Assembly (NCBI GenBank): GCA_022712895.1 | Contig: JAFLJS010000036.1 | Coordinates: forward strand, 1-64,000 | Length of the DNA: 64,000 nucleotides | Reading direction: 5' to 3' | From: Desulfocapsa sp. | GTDB lineage: Bacteria > Desulfobacterota > Desulfobulbia > Desulfobulbales > Desulfocapsaceae | Part shown: in pieces, positions 26,898 through 34,697 of the stretch | Position numbering within the stretch: the stretch's first letter is position 1 | How the letters are laid out: each line of letters opens with the position of its first letter | The notes under the pieces: model-generated | Database searches by the model: none | Seen by the model: the letters and a program-made list of their open reading frames with translations, nothing else | What the model was told of the DNA's origin: nothing | Program-made: the position numbers and the translations under genes

Positions 26898-27076
26898 GAT
26901 AAACTCGTAAAAACCCAGAATTTAGATGGTTAAGTATTTATGCCCTTTGTTCGGGTGAAAAACTTCATATCCGAGGCGCAAATATTTTCTATCATTTCGG
27001 CGTACTGAGGTACGTCGTAATGATAGAAAATGTCCAGCAACGAAGGAGATGGAGAGTTTTTACGACGCCATCATAC
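26898..27076 (-). repeat. Dispersed palindromic repeat, copy A
   Basis: A 179-base element, given as minus strand to match the orientation of copies B and C. Its ends are similar inverted sequences: GATAAACTCGTAAAAA at 26898-26913 and TTTTTACGACGCCATC at 27057-27072. The centre is a nearly perfect hairpin: arms 26984-26996 and 27019-27031 (13 bp), with an inner CGTAC/GTACG stem at 27001-27005 and 27010-27014. It lies after pstA and has no coding capacity. Confidence 0.8.
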
Positions 27077-27124
27077 TTAGCCTTATTACAATTTTCAGTT
27101 CTTCCTTCTTGTGCTAACCCTTAT

Positions 27125-27336
27125 TGTTTTCCTGCTCTTAGGGGTAGCACCATTCCTGCAACGTGATGATGTTTTTATTTTTATTTCGCTGGTGGGCCTC
27201 CATTGGGCTCGGGTATATCTTACACTCAGTAAAAGCCGGGATACTGGGAGTAACAGTTTTCTTTATCGGGCACATATTGGCAGATCTGACCTGGTACGCA
27301 TTTATTTCTGTTATTTCTTCTACAGTGGAATCGTAA
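27125..27336 (+). pseudogene. Decayed C-terminal fragment of a LysE-family translocator
   Basis: Reading 27166-27336 gives a 56-codon frame containing RWWASIGLGYILHS, then GVTVFFIGHILADLTWYAF. This is the typical C-terminal half of LysE/RhtB amino-acid exporters. Just upstream, in another frame (27143-27163), GSTIPAT matches the segment that normally precedes it and is followed at once by two stop codons. The N-terminal half is absent; copy A of the dispersed repeat lies directly upstream. This looks like a frameshifted, truncated remnant. The assignment comes from motif recognition only. Confidence 0.55.
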
Positions 27337-27604
27337 AAATTTTGTAAGATTCTTATTTTCATAATAAAATTGAATAGTGGAGAAGGAGGACTCACTCTCT
27401 AAGAGTTCAACCACCCATTAGCAGAAACAACACACTGCTGTAAAATCACTCCCAAAACAAAAATATTTTCGATACTCCGATATACACAAATATCATTAAC
27501 AGAATTTTGAGAAGGATGATAAGCTGAAATATAGTTCAGCTGTTATTGTCTAATTCTTACAGAATATTCACCCTAAAGCGGGTGCTACTAATATTATTTG
27601 TTCC
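27337..27604. other. Intergenic leader of the hybrid kinase gene
   Basis: These 268 bases hold no supported gene. A 7-bp hairpin (AGCTGAA with TTCAGCT) lies near 27523-27543. No clear promoter pair or ribosome binding site could be picked out before the ATG at 27605. Confidence 0.4.
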
Positions 27605-30427
27605 ATGAAAAAAACACCTCAATCACTCCACACCCTTTATCAACGATCAATCCTCATTGTTTTATCTATTGCCATATGTATGTCAGGGATCATATGGATG
27701 TTCTATGAATACCAAGCCGGACAGAACGATATCAAAAGAATTGAAAGGGAGTATCTTGAGGTCAAAAAAGATGATTTACGCACCACAATAGAAACCCTAA
27801 TCAGAGGAATACAGTACAAGCGTCAACAAACCCATCAACAAACAAAAAAAATCCTCAAAGACCGTATGGATGACGTCTTTGCGATGGCAACACATCAATA
27901 TTCACGCTTCAATTCACAAGAATCTTCAGAACGGATACGGCGACATATCATAGACCTGTTCATGTCTTCAAATTTTGCTAACGGTAGAGGATATTTTTGG
28001 ATACTTGATACAGATCACACTATGGTTGCTCACCCTTACAACAAGAATCTTGTCGGCAAGGATCAGTCTCAACTTGAGGATAAGAATGGGAAAAATTTTA
28101 TCCAGGAGTTTATACAGACTGCACATCAACAAAAAGAAGGTGGATTTGTATCCTATAGCTGGACTGAGCCTGATGTTTCCCCGCTGTTACAACATGAAAA
28201 AGGCAAGGAAAAGATAGCCTTTGTAAAAGTGTTCCCACCCTATAACTGGATTGTCGGTGTTGGTTTATACGTCCATGATATTGAAAAAAGAAATCAGCAG
28301 GACATTATCAAGCAATTGGACAGATTCCGACATGGTGATAGCGGTTACATTTTCAACCATACCTTTGATGGTATTTGTCTGAACCACAATAATAAAGAGC
28401 TGCTTGGAACAAATCGCTGGGAACAGACCAATGATCAGGGGGTTAAGCTGATTCAGGAAATTTCCCGTGTCGGACGCCAAGCTGGTGGAGGATTCATTGA
28501 GTATACCGCCACAAGTAATCCGCAAACGGGAAAATCAGCCCTCAAAGTAAGCTATATTAAATCCATTGATGAGTGGCAATGGGTCATAGGAACGGGTGTC
28601 TATCTTGATGAAATAGAAACAAAAACAGCAGATCTGCGGGAAATTTACAAAAAACGCATGGTAAACCGGATTTTAATTTCTCTGGTCCTTATTATGATCG
28701 CATTTGCAGTCAGTTACTGGGGATCGACATTGCTAACCAGAAAACTTGAACATGAACTGCAGATCTTTATGGCCTTCTTTTCACAAGCCAGTAGAAAGCA
28801 AACGAAAATTGATCTGCAACAGTTACAAATTAAAGAGTTTACAAGTCTTGCGATGGACGTAAACTCCATGGTCGAAAGACAGGAAAAAACGCAACAAGCA
28901 GTTTTCAGGGCAAAGATGATATGGGAGCGAACTTTTGATGCCGTGCCTGACACAATCATTATCCTGGACACAGACTATCAGATCATTCAGGTCAACCGAG
29001 CCATGGCGGACATGCTTGAAGTTCCCATTGAAAGCCTTATCCATACCAAATGTTATAAAGCCTTTCATGGAATGGATAAGCCGCCTCCAAATTGTCCTCA
29101 TAAGCACCTTCTGAAAGATCATAAATCCCATCAATCCGAAATATTTGATGAAAAATTACAACGCTATTTTTCAATCACTGTTTCGCCAATAACAGATAAT
29201 GATGGGACTTTCCTTGGCTCTGTGCATATAGCTCGTGATATCAGTGACCAGAAAAAAGCAGAATTGACTCGTCTTGCAACTGAAGAAAAGCTCCAGAAAA
29301 TAGAAAAAATGGAGGCCATTGGTCTTATGGCCGGAGGTGTTGCCCATGATTTAAACAACATTCTCTCTGGTATCGTCAGTTATCCTGAACTGCTTCTTCT
29401 GCAATTAGAAAAAAATGATGACATGTATAAGCCACTCAAGTCTATCCAGGAATCCGGCAAGCGTGCGGCAGCTGTTGTCTCTGATCTTTTAACAGTTGCC
29501 CGTGGAGTCGCAACCGTTAAAGAAATCTGTTCTCTTAACAATCTGGTCCAGGAGTATCTTGACTCGCCTGAATTTAAAAAAGTGAACTCCCTATATCCTG
29601 CCATTACCGTCCAATCTGACCTTCAATCCCGACTGCACAACATCAATTGCGCTCCCGTTCATATTCAAAAAGTGTTGATGAATTTAATCACCAATGCTCT
29701 GGAAGCCATCGAAGGGCCTGGTACTGTTTTTGTGAGTACGGAAAACCATTCTGTTGCACCTGCCCCCAAAGACCCATTAGCCGCTGGCGGTAACTTTACA
29801 GTTTTAACAGTACGAGATACGGGTCCTGGTATTTCCAGGGCAGCCCAAAAACGAATTTTCGAGCCATTCTACAGCAGTAAAGTGATGGGGCGCAGTGGAA
29901 CTGGTTTAGGACTGGCCGTTGTCTGGAACACCATCAAAGATCATGATGGCTCAATTCATGTGGCTAGTGACGATAAGGGTACGACTTTTACCATACGTTT
30001 CCCGTCATCTACAAAAAAGCCTGTATTACCAAAAGATGTCACCAACATTGAGACTCTAACAGGACGTGGATCTATTCTTGTAGTGGACGATGAGCCGCAA
30101 CAACTGGATATAGCAACGAAGATGCTCACAATGCTTGGCTACACAGTGCAGAGTGTTACCAGCGGTGAAGAAGCTGTTATTTATTGTCGCCATAATTCCG
30201 TTGATATCCTACTGCTTGACATGATAATGGCTCCAGGCCTCAGTGGCGCACAAACATATCAACAAATCACTGCATTCCATCCCTCTCAAAAAGCAGTTTT
30301 AGTCAGTGGCTTTTCCAAGAGTGATGATGTTAAGAAAGCCATTGAACTTGGGGTGGCTGAATTTGTGAAAAAACCTTATTCAATGGAACAGTTGGGCCGA
30401 ACGATTAAAGAGGTACTGTCACGATAA
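27605..30427 (+). CDS. Hybrid sensor histidine kinase with Cache sensor, PAS and C-terminal receiver
   Basis: A 940-residue membrane protein. A membrane helix at about residues 15-35 is followed by two Cache-type sensor repeats, each with a YxWxxDxxxxxxxHP-like or GYIFNHT...NHN segment and closing WIVGVGLYV or WVIGTGVYLD. A second membrane helix lies near 355-375. A PAS domain with a CYKAFHGMDKPPPNCPH insert, a HisKA domain with His581 in GGVAHDLNN, a HATPase domain and a receiver with Asp872 complete it. Such hybrids usually pass phosphate to a separate phosphotransfer protein or act on an orphan output; none is adjacent. Inverted repeat copies A and B flank the gene. Confidence 0.9.
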   Translation: MKKTPQSLHTLYQRSILIVLSIAICMSGIIWMFYEYQAGQNDIKRIEREYLEVKKDDLRTTIETLIRGIQYKRQQTHQQTKKILKDRMDDVFAMATHQYSRFNSQESSERIRRHIIDLFMSSNFANGRGYFWILDTDHTMVAHPYNKNLVGKDQSQLEDKNGKNFIQEFIQTAHQQKEGGFVSYSWTEPDVSPLLQHEKGKEKIAFVKVFPPYNWIVGVGLYVHDIEKRNQQDIIKQLDRFRHGDSGYIFNHTFDGICLNHNNKELLGTNRWEQTNDQGVKLIQEISRVGRQAGGGFIEYTATSNPQTGKSALKVSYIKSIDEWQWVIGTGVYLDEIETKTADLREIYKKRMVNRILISLVLIMIAFAVSYWGSTLLTRKLEHELQIFMAFFSQASRKQTKIDLQQLQIKEFTSLAMDVNSMVERQEKTQQAVFRAKMIWERTFDAVPDTIIILDTDYQIIQVNRAMADMLEVPIESLIHTKCYKAFHGMDKPPPNCPHKHLLKDHKSHQSEIFDEKLQRYFSITVSPITDNDGTFLGSVHIARDISDQKKAELTRLATEEKLQKIEKMEAIGLMAGGVAHDLNNILSGIVSYPELLLLQLEKNDDMYKPLKSIQESGKRAAAVVSDLLTVARGVATVKEICSLNNLVQEYLDSPEFKKVNSLYPAITVQSDLQSRLHNINCAPVHIQKVLMNLITNALEAIEGPGTVFVSTENHSVAPAPKDPLAAGGNFTVLTVRDTGPGISRAAQKRIFEPFYSSKVMGRSGTGLGLAVVWNTIKDHDGSIHVASDDKGTTFTIRFPSSTKKPVLPKDVTNIETLTGRGSILVVDDEPQQLDIATKMLTMLGYTVQSVTSGEEAVIYCRHNSVDILLLDMIMAPGLSGAQTYQQITAFHPSQKAVLVSGFSKSDDVKKAIELGVAEFVKKPYSMEQLGRTIKEVLSR

Positions 30428-30440
30428 CTCTCCAAAGTAT

Positions 30441-30639
30441 GATGGCGTCGTATTTATGCCCGTAGTTAGGGTGAAAACTCTTCATCTTCTTCGTCACGCG
30501 CCCGAAGGTAGTGCCCTTGGGGTACAAATTTGCTGTCATTACCACGTACCTAAGTACGCCTCATTCCATCAAATTTGCGTTCCTCGAATATGAAGTTTTT
30601 TACTTAGCCATCTAAATTTTAGGTTTTTACGAGGTCATC
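30441..30639 (+). repeat. Dispersed palindromic repeat, copy B
   Basis: A 199-base element with similar inverted ends, GATGGCGTCGT at 30441-30451 and TTTTTACGAGGTCATC at 30624-30639. Internal blocks shared with copies A and C are CTTCATCTTCTTCGTCAC, the palindrome ACGTACCTAAGTACG, CCTCGAATATGAAG and TTAGCCATCTAAATTTT. Short AGTAT direct repeats lie immediately outside both ends. It fills most of the gap after the hybrid kinase gene. Confidence 0.82.
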
Positions 30640-30672
30640 AAGTATGCCATTGGACAAAACAATTACTCCTTT

Positions 30673-31353
30673 TCAAGGGCTCTTTAGTAAATGCCCTGTT
30701 TCTTTTGGGGTAAAGCCAAAGTAATTGGCAATTTCGCCCCAACTTTTCTGCTGTCTGCTATGCATAATTAAAATATCTGCGGGTTTGCTGTCTCGGGAAC
30801 TGTGTTGCGCTAAAATATTCACGAGCACAGACTCTCTGCCTGTTGCCCCTTCCTTATGAAGCGATACAACTTCATCTTCCCCTATTCCAAAATAACTTTG
30901 CAGCAACTGATCTGTCACGATTTCTGCTGCGACAGTAGTGTTTCCTTTGGTGGCTACGATTTCAGCAAAAACATCCTTTGCCTTAGCACTTCCTTTGAGA
31001 CTGGCTGAAGAGAAAACCTGCTCCCAACTCCCTCCATGTTCCAGAATGGCAAGTATATTGTCAAGCTCAACGCCACCTTCTCTTGCCACGTAAAGGGCAA
31101 TTAAAAGGGTATCCGGATCTATACCGCCCTTCATTTTCATCATTACAATTTGACGTTTAGAGAGGTTAAAATTAACCGCAATGAAAGAGTTAAAACTTGT
31201 GGTGAGGAGATATTTATCTGCAGCAAATTTCTTTTCCGGAATAAAAGCACGATCTTTAAAACAGTGGCAGCTATTGGTTGATTCAGGACTCATAGCCCAT
31301 GATACGGGGGCGAAGAGGAGCAGCAACAGCAATATTCCAAATAATTTCGTCAT
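30673..31353 (-). CDS. Exported protein of unknown function
   Basis: A 226-residue protein with a Sec signal peptide (residues 1-20, ending SWA-M). The mature protein starts with a CHC pair (NSCHCFKD) and is mostly helical and soluble, with no motif I recognise. A segment near the C terminus (ILIMHSRQQKSWGEIANYFG) looks like a short helical repeat also seen earlier in the protein (LLIALYVAREGGVELDNILA), so it may contain a duplicated helical unit. AGGAACACC precedes the ATG. It is divergent from the MotB-like gene. Confidence 0.7.
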   Translation of the reverse strand: MTKLFGILLLLLLFAPVSWAMSPESTNSCHCFKDRAFIPEKKFAADKYLLTTSFNSFIAVNFNLSKRQIVMMKMKGGIDPDTLLIALYVAREGGVELDNILAILEHGGSWEQVFSSASLKGSAKAKDVFAEIVATKGNTTVAAEIVTDQLLQSYFGIGEDEVVSLHKEGATGRESVLVNILAQHSSRDSKPADILIMHSRQQKSWGEIANYFGFTPKETGHLLKSP

Positions 31354-31556
31354 GGTGTTCCTTTGAAAATAGATTGAGACAGAAGGATATTTTTTTATTA
31401 CAAAACACCAGAGTTAATAATTATTTTCACTGTTTTCAGCAACCGTTTTGTTTTTCACCCACAAAAAAGAACCTTTTGAAAATTCACTAATAATCCGATA
31501 CAACAAGATATACTTATTCATTGTTCCTATAATACGACATAATAACATTATTGTTT

Positions 31557-32717
31557 ATGAGCCAAGAGACTAACCCCACCAGCAAGTTAACTGCACAAGA
31601 ACCTTTTAAAACTCCCTCGAAACCAGGATCAATTTCCGCGCCTCCACAAACGGCACACCAATTTCAGGCGAACAGCTTTACTATCGCAGACTCTTTCTAT
31701 CGCTCACGTCTGCCAAGAGCCACCCACTGGTCCGTTGCCTGGTCTGATCTGATGATGACCATGTTTATTCTTTTTCTTTCCATGTTTGTATATCAGGCTG
31801 CACATAAAGATTTTCTGGTAAGTGACAGTCCTCAAGTCATTGGCGGCAGTACAACAGATGCAATTGAACTTGATACCATCCAGGATCTGATAGTGCCCAT
31901 CGTTCCTCTTTCTCATAACGCCCCGCTCATCACGGCTGGGACTGTCTTTAAGGTAGAGAAAGTTACACTGGATGAGTTAAGTATTGATGAGGCTTTTCGT
32001 GATCAAATTATCTCTCTTGCGGAAGACGAAAATATTATAGCAACTGTTCCAGAACCAGAGACAATTGTAGAAGCAGAAGCAATAACAGAAAAAGAACAAG
32101 AACCAACAAACATTGAGCCCCCCCCCCCTGCGGCAGTAGTTCTACCTCAAATATTACCAGACCAGGATGTGATTGAGCCTGCCCCAATTGTTGACGACAT
32201 CAAACCCACTGCAAAAAAAACAGAGGATAGTTTTACTGAAATTTATGATGCCAGTAAGCAGGTACTGGACAAATATAATCTGGAGAAATTTGCTTCAATT
32301 GAAATTGTTCCTGATAAAACCATGCGCATCATTCTGACCGGGGACTTACTCTTTTCTATTGGGCAAGCAGAACTTTCTCATGCGGCAAAGGAATCACTAA
32401 TCAAGATTGCGGCCATTATTAAACGCTCACCTTATATGATTAACATTATTGGTCACACAGACAACATTCCCATGCACTCACAACAATTCGCCTCAAACTG
32501 GGAACTGTCCGTGGTTCGTGCCAGCAGTGTGACCCGCTTCCTCATCGAGGCAACGAAAATGAATCCACAGCAGTTTATAGTTTCCGGCTATGGTTCTCAT
32601 CGCCCACGTAAAGCCAATACTAACACAGCTAACCGAGCTGCAAACAGACGGGTTGAGATTATAATATCCAAACGATTACCCCCTGCAGTCAAGGCAACAT
32701 CTAAAAACCTCTTATAG
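31557..32717 (+). CDS. MotB-like protein with OmpA peptidoglycan-binding domain
   Basis: A 386-residue inner-membrane protein. A 57-residue Pro/Ser/Thr-rich cytosolic N terminus precedes a single membrane helix that carries Asp64 in WSDLMMTMFILFLSMF, the equivalent of the proton-binding Asp of MotB. A long periplasmic linker rich in Glu and Pro leads to a C-terminal OmpA domain (about 265-380) with NIIGHTDNIP, NWELSVVRA and ANRRVEIII. With the adjacent MotA-like protein it should form a stator-like proton channel. No flagellar genes are near. The start ATG has no strong ribosome binding site; a TATAAT hexamer lies at 31528-31533. Confidence 0.83.
   Translation: MSQETNPTSKLTAQEPFKTPSKPGSISAPPQTAHQFQANSFTIADSFYRSRLPRATHWSVAWSDLMMTMFILFLSMFVYQAAHKDFLVSDSPQVIGGSTTDAIELDTIQDLIVPIVPLSHNAPLITAGTVFKVEKVTLDELSIDEAFRDQIISLAEDENIIATVPEPETIVEAEAITEKEQEPTNIEPPPPAAVVLPQILPDQDVIEPAPIVDDIKPTAKKTEDSFTEIYDASKQVLDKYNLEKFASIEIVPDKTMRIILTGDLLFSIGQAELSHAAKESLIKIAAIIKRSPYMINIIGHTDNIPMHSQQFASNWELSVVRASSVTRFLIEATKMNPQQFIVSGYGSHRPRKANTNTANRAANRRVEIIISKRLPPAVKATSKNLL
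32118..32128 (+). repeat. C11 homopolymer inside the MotB-like gene
   Basis: Eleven consecutive C residues encode a Pro-Pro-Pro-Pro run in the periplasmic linker, between the membrane helix and the OmpA domain. Tracts of this length are prone to slipped-strand mispairing, and a one-base change would truncate the protein before the OmpA domain. Confidence 0.85.
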
Positions 32718-32731
32718 AGGATGATACCATT

Positions 32732-33541
32732 ATGAAAAGCAAAAACCTGTTCGGCCTCATCGCCTGTATTTCTCTCTTCTGTTTCGGTTTTCTTATCAAC
32801 GGGAACCTCTCTCTCTATTTTAACTTTTCAGGGCTTCTTATCGTCTTTGGTGGAACCTTTGGCGCCACCCTTCTCAGTTTCAAAACAGAACAACTCGCAA
32901 TCGTCTATAAAGTTCTGCGAAGTTCCTACAGGGGAGAAATTAAAAAAGAAACTGAAATCATCCGTATCCTCATCGATCTTTCCATTAAATCACGTATGCA
33001 AGGCGTTCTCGCCCTCCAGGATGAAGAGAATGAAACATCCATTCTTTTCCTGCGCCGTGCTCTGGGCTGCCTTGTTGACGGGTATGCCCCTGAACAAACC
33101 CGTGAAATCCTGAATACTGAAATCTACTTTTTTAAAATGCGACGTGAAGATTCCGAACGCATTTTACGCACCATCGCTGATTTTTTCCCAGCATTTGGTA
33201 TTACCGGATCAGTTGTTGGCTTAATTTCTATGCTTGGAGGCATAGGGGATACTTCTATTATTCTACATGCCATTCCCATAGCACTTACCTCCACCCTGTA
33301 TGGAATTGTTTTTGCCAATTTTTTCTTCCTCCCCTTCGCTGCTTTCCTACGCGAGCGAACAAACCAGGAGCTCCTTCTCCAAAAAATAATCTTGGAGGGT
33401 GTCATCGCCATCGAATCCGAAGTAAATCCTGTAATTTTAAGGACTAAGCTCGAATCATTCCTAACACCTTCAGAGCGTAAAGAGAGCCTGGTTTCCTATG
33501 CTCAAATCAAGGAACGCTTTAACATTCCCCAAGAAGAATAA
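32732..33541 (+). CDS. MotA/TolQ/ExbB-family proton channel protein
   Basis: A 269-residue inner-membrane protein with four hydrophobic segments in the MotA arrangement: two near the N terminus (residues about 5-45) and two after a cytosolic loop (about 150-210). The GITGSVVGLISMLGGIGD and IALTSTLYGIVFANFFFLP segments are the conserved channel-lining helices 3 and 4. It starts 14 bases after the MotB-like gene; the B-then-A order is opposite to the classic motAB order. Whether it drives flagella, gliding or an envelope process cannot be told here. Confidence 0.87.
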   Translation: MKSKNLFGLIACISLFCFGFLINGNLSLYFNFSGLLIVFGGTFGATLLSFKTEQLAIVYKVLRSSYRGEIKKETEIIRILIDLSIKSRMQGVLALQDEENETSILFLRRALGCLVDGYAPEQTREILNTEIYFFKMRREDSERILRTIADFFPAFGITGSVVGLISMLGGIGDTSIILHAIPIALTSTLYGIVFANFFFLPFAAFLRERTNQELLLQKIILEGVIAIESEVNPVILRTKLESFLTPSERKESLVSYAQIKERFNIPQEE

Positions 33542-33658
33542 ACTAGAGATACCAACTATAAAATAAGCTCTTTCAATGTGCATTGTGCACGCGTTTGTGG
33601 TATATTTTCACAATTATTTTGTCATATGACATTCCCTCTGCCTGACAGGAGAAAGATT

Positions 33659-34567
33659 TTGAATCATATCGCCGCCAAATTGTGTATTGCTCTTACCGCT
33701 TTAACTTTAACCAGCTGTGGCACATCAACCCTAAACAGTGCCTTGAAGAAAGGTGCTATCCCCCTCTCCGTTGATGAAATTTATTCACTTGTAAACAACA
33801 ATACCCTGCGCCTTGTCTCCTCGGATTTCGATGCACATGTGTTCCTTACCGAGAATGGAAAACTCACCGCAAACTCCCTGAAGAATTCCGATGATACTGG
33901 CCTGTGGGATATTAAGAGCAACGCCAGCCTCTGTTTAAAATTTTCCCTCTGGTATTACGGCGATGTTAACTGCTACTCTGTCTACAGTGAGACTGAAAGG
34001 GATTCCTACCTGCTATACACCACCAATGGAGCTTTTGCCTACACGGCAACCATGGTTGGCGGTAACTCGCAACATTTAAAAATTGCTTCTCCCAAAAACA
34101 AAAATGAGTTTATGAGAGAATCTCTCAGCCAAGGGAACAGCAGTGCCCCCTTGCGCGCTCAAGCAGCAGTTGCCGCCCCTGCACCTGTAATCACCAGTAC
34201 CGGGCCCGCAGCATCCAGTGAAGAAATCAATAATACTGTGAAAAGTATGGCTCAGGACTGTCCTGATTGTAACCTTGAAGATGCCGATCTCAGACAGGCA
34301 TATCTTGTTGGAGCAAACCTGAAAGGAGCAAATTTACGAGGAGCTGATCTCAGCCGTGCCAATCTGCGTCGTGCCAACCTTGAAGGTGCTGATCTTTCCG
34401 GTGCAACACTGCTCTCCACAAACCTGCCTGGTGCCAATTTGAAAGATGCCAATTTAAGAGGAGCTGATCTCACCGGATCCAACTTGATTCAGGCAGATTT
34501 TACGGGAGCTGACCTTGCCAATTCGATTTTAAAGGACACCCTCCAGGAGGGAAGTAAGGGATTATAA
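33659..34567 (+). CDS. Pentapeptide-repeat lipoprotein
   Basis: A 302-residue lipoprotein. The start is taken as TTG at 33659, because AGGAGA lies 7 bases upstream and the frame then opens directly on a signal peptide with lipobox LTSC. In-frame ATG 33626 and GTG 33578 are alternatives without a ribosome binding site. The mature N-terminal 150 residues form an unrecognised domain with paired cysteines. The C-terminal 100 residues are about 19 pentapeptide repeats (A[DN]LxG pattern, as in GANLRGADLSRANL) forming a right-handed beta helix. It follows the MotB/MotA-like genes by 117 bases and may share their envelope context. Confidence 0.82.
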   Translation: MNHIAAKLCIALTALTLTSCGTSTLNSALKKGAIPLSVDEIYSLVNNNTLRLVSSDFDAHVFLTENGKLTANSLKNSDDTGLWDIKSNASLCLKFSLWYYGDVNCYSVYSETERDSYLLYTTNGAFAYTATMVGGNSQHLKIASPKNKNEFMRESLSQGNSSAPLRAQAAVAAPAPVITSTGPAASSEEINNTVKSMAQDCPDCNLEDADLRQAYLVGANLKGANLRGADLSRANLRRANLEGADLSGATLLSTNLPGANLKDANLRGADLTGSNLIQADFTGADLANSILKDTLQEGSKGL

Positions 34568-34697
34568 CAGCAGCACTCTTTTCAACCCAACCCTTTCTTC
34601 TCGATGGATATATGCCCTAGAGCATCATTAACGAAAGGAGTTGATTAGCTACTTCAGCGTTTCTTTTTATTAACAGTTTTCCCGGGGTAAGACACTC

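Noticed and set aside
27111-27347. 78-codon plus-strand frame after pstA
   Set aside because: The coding-like signal (LysE motifs) is in a different frame, 27166-27336; this frame gives no recognisable protein.
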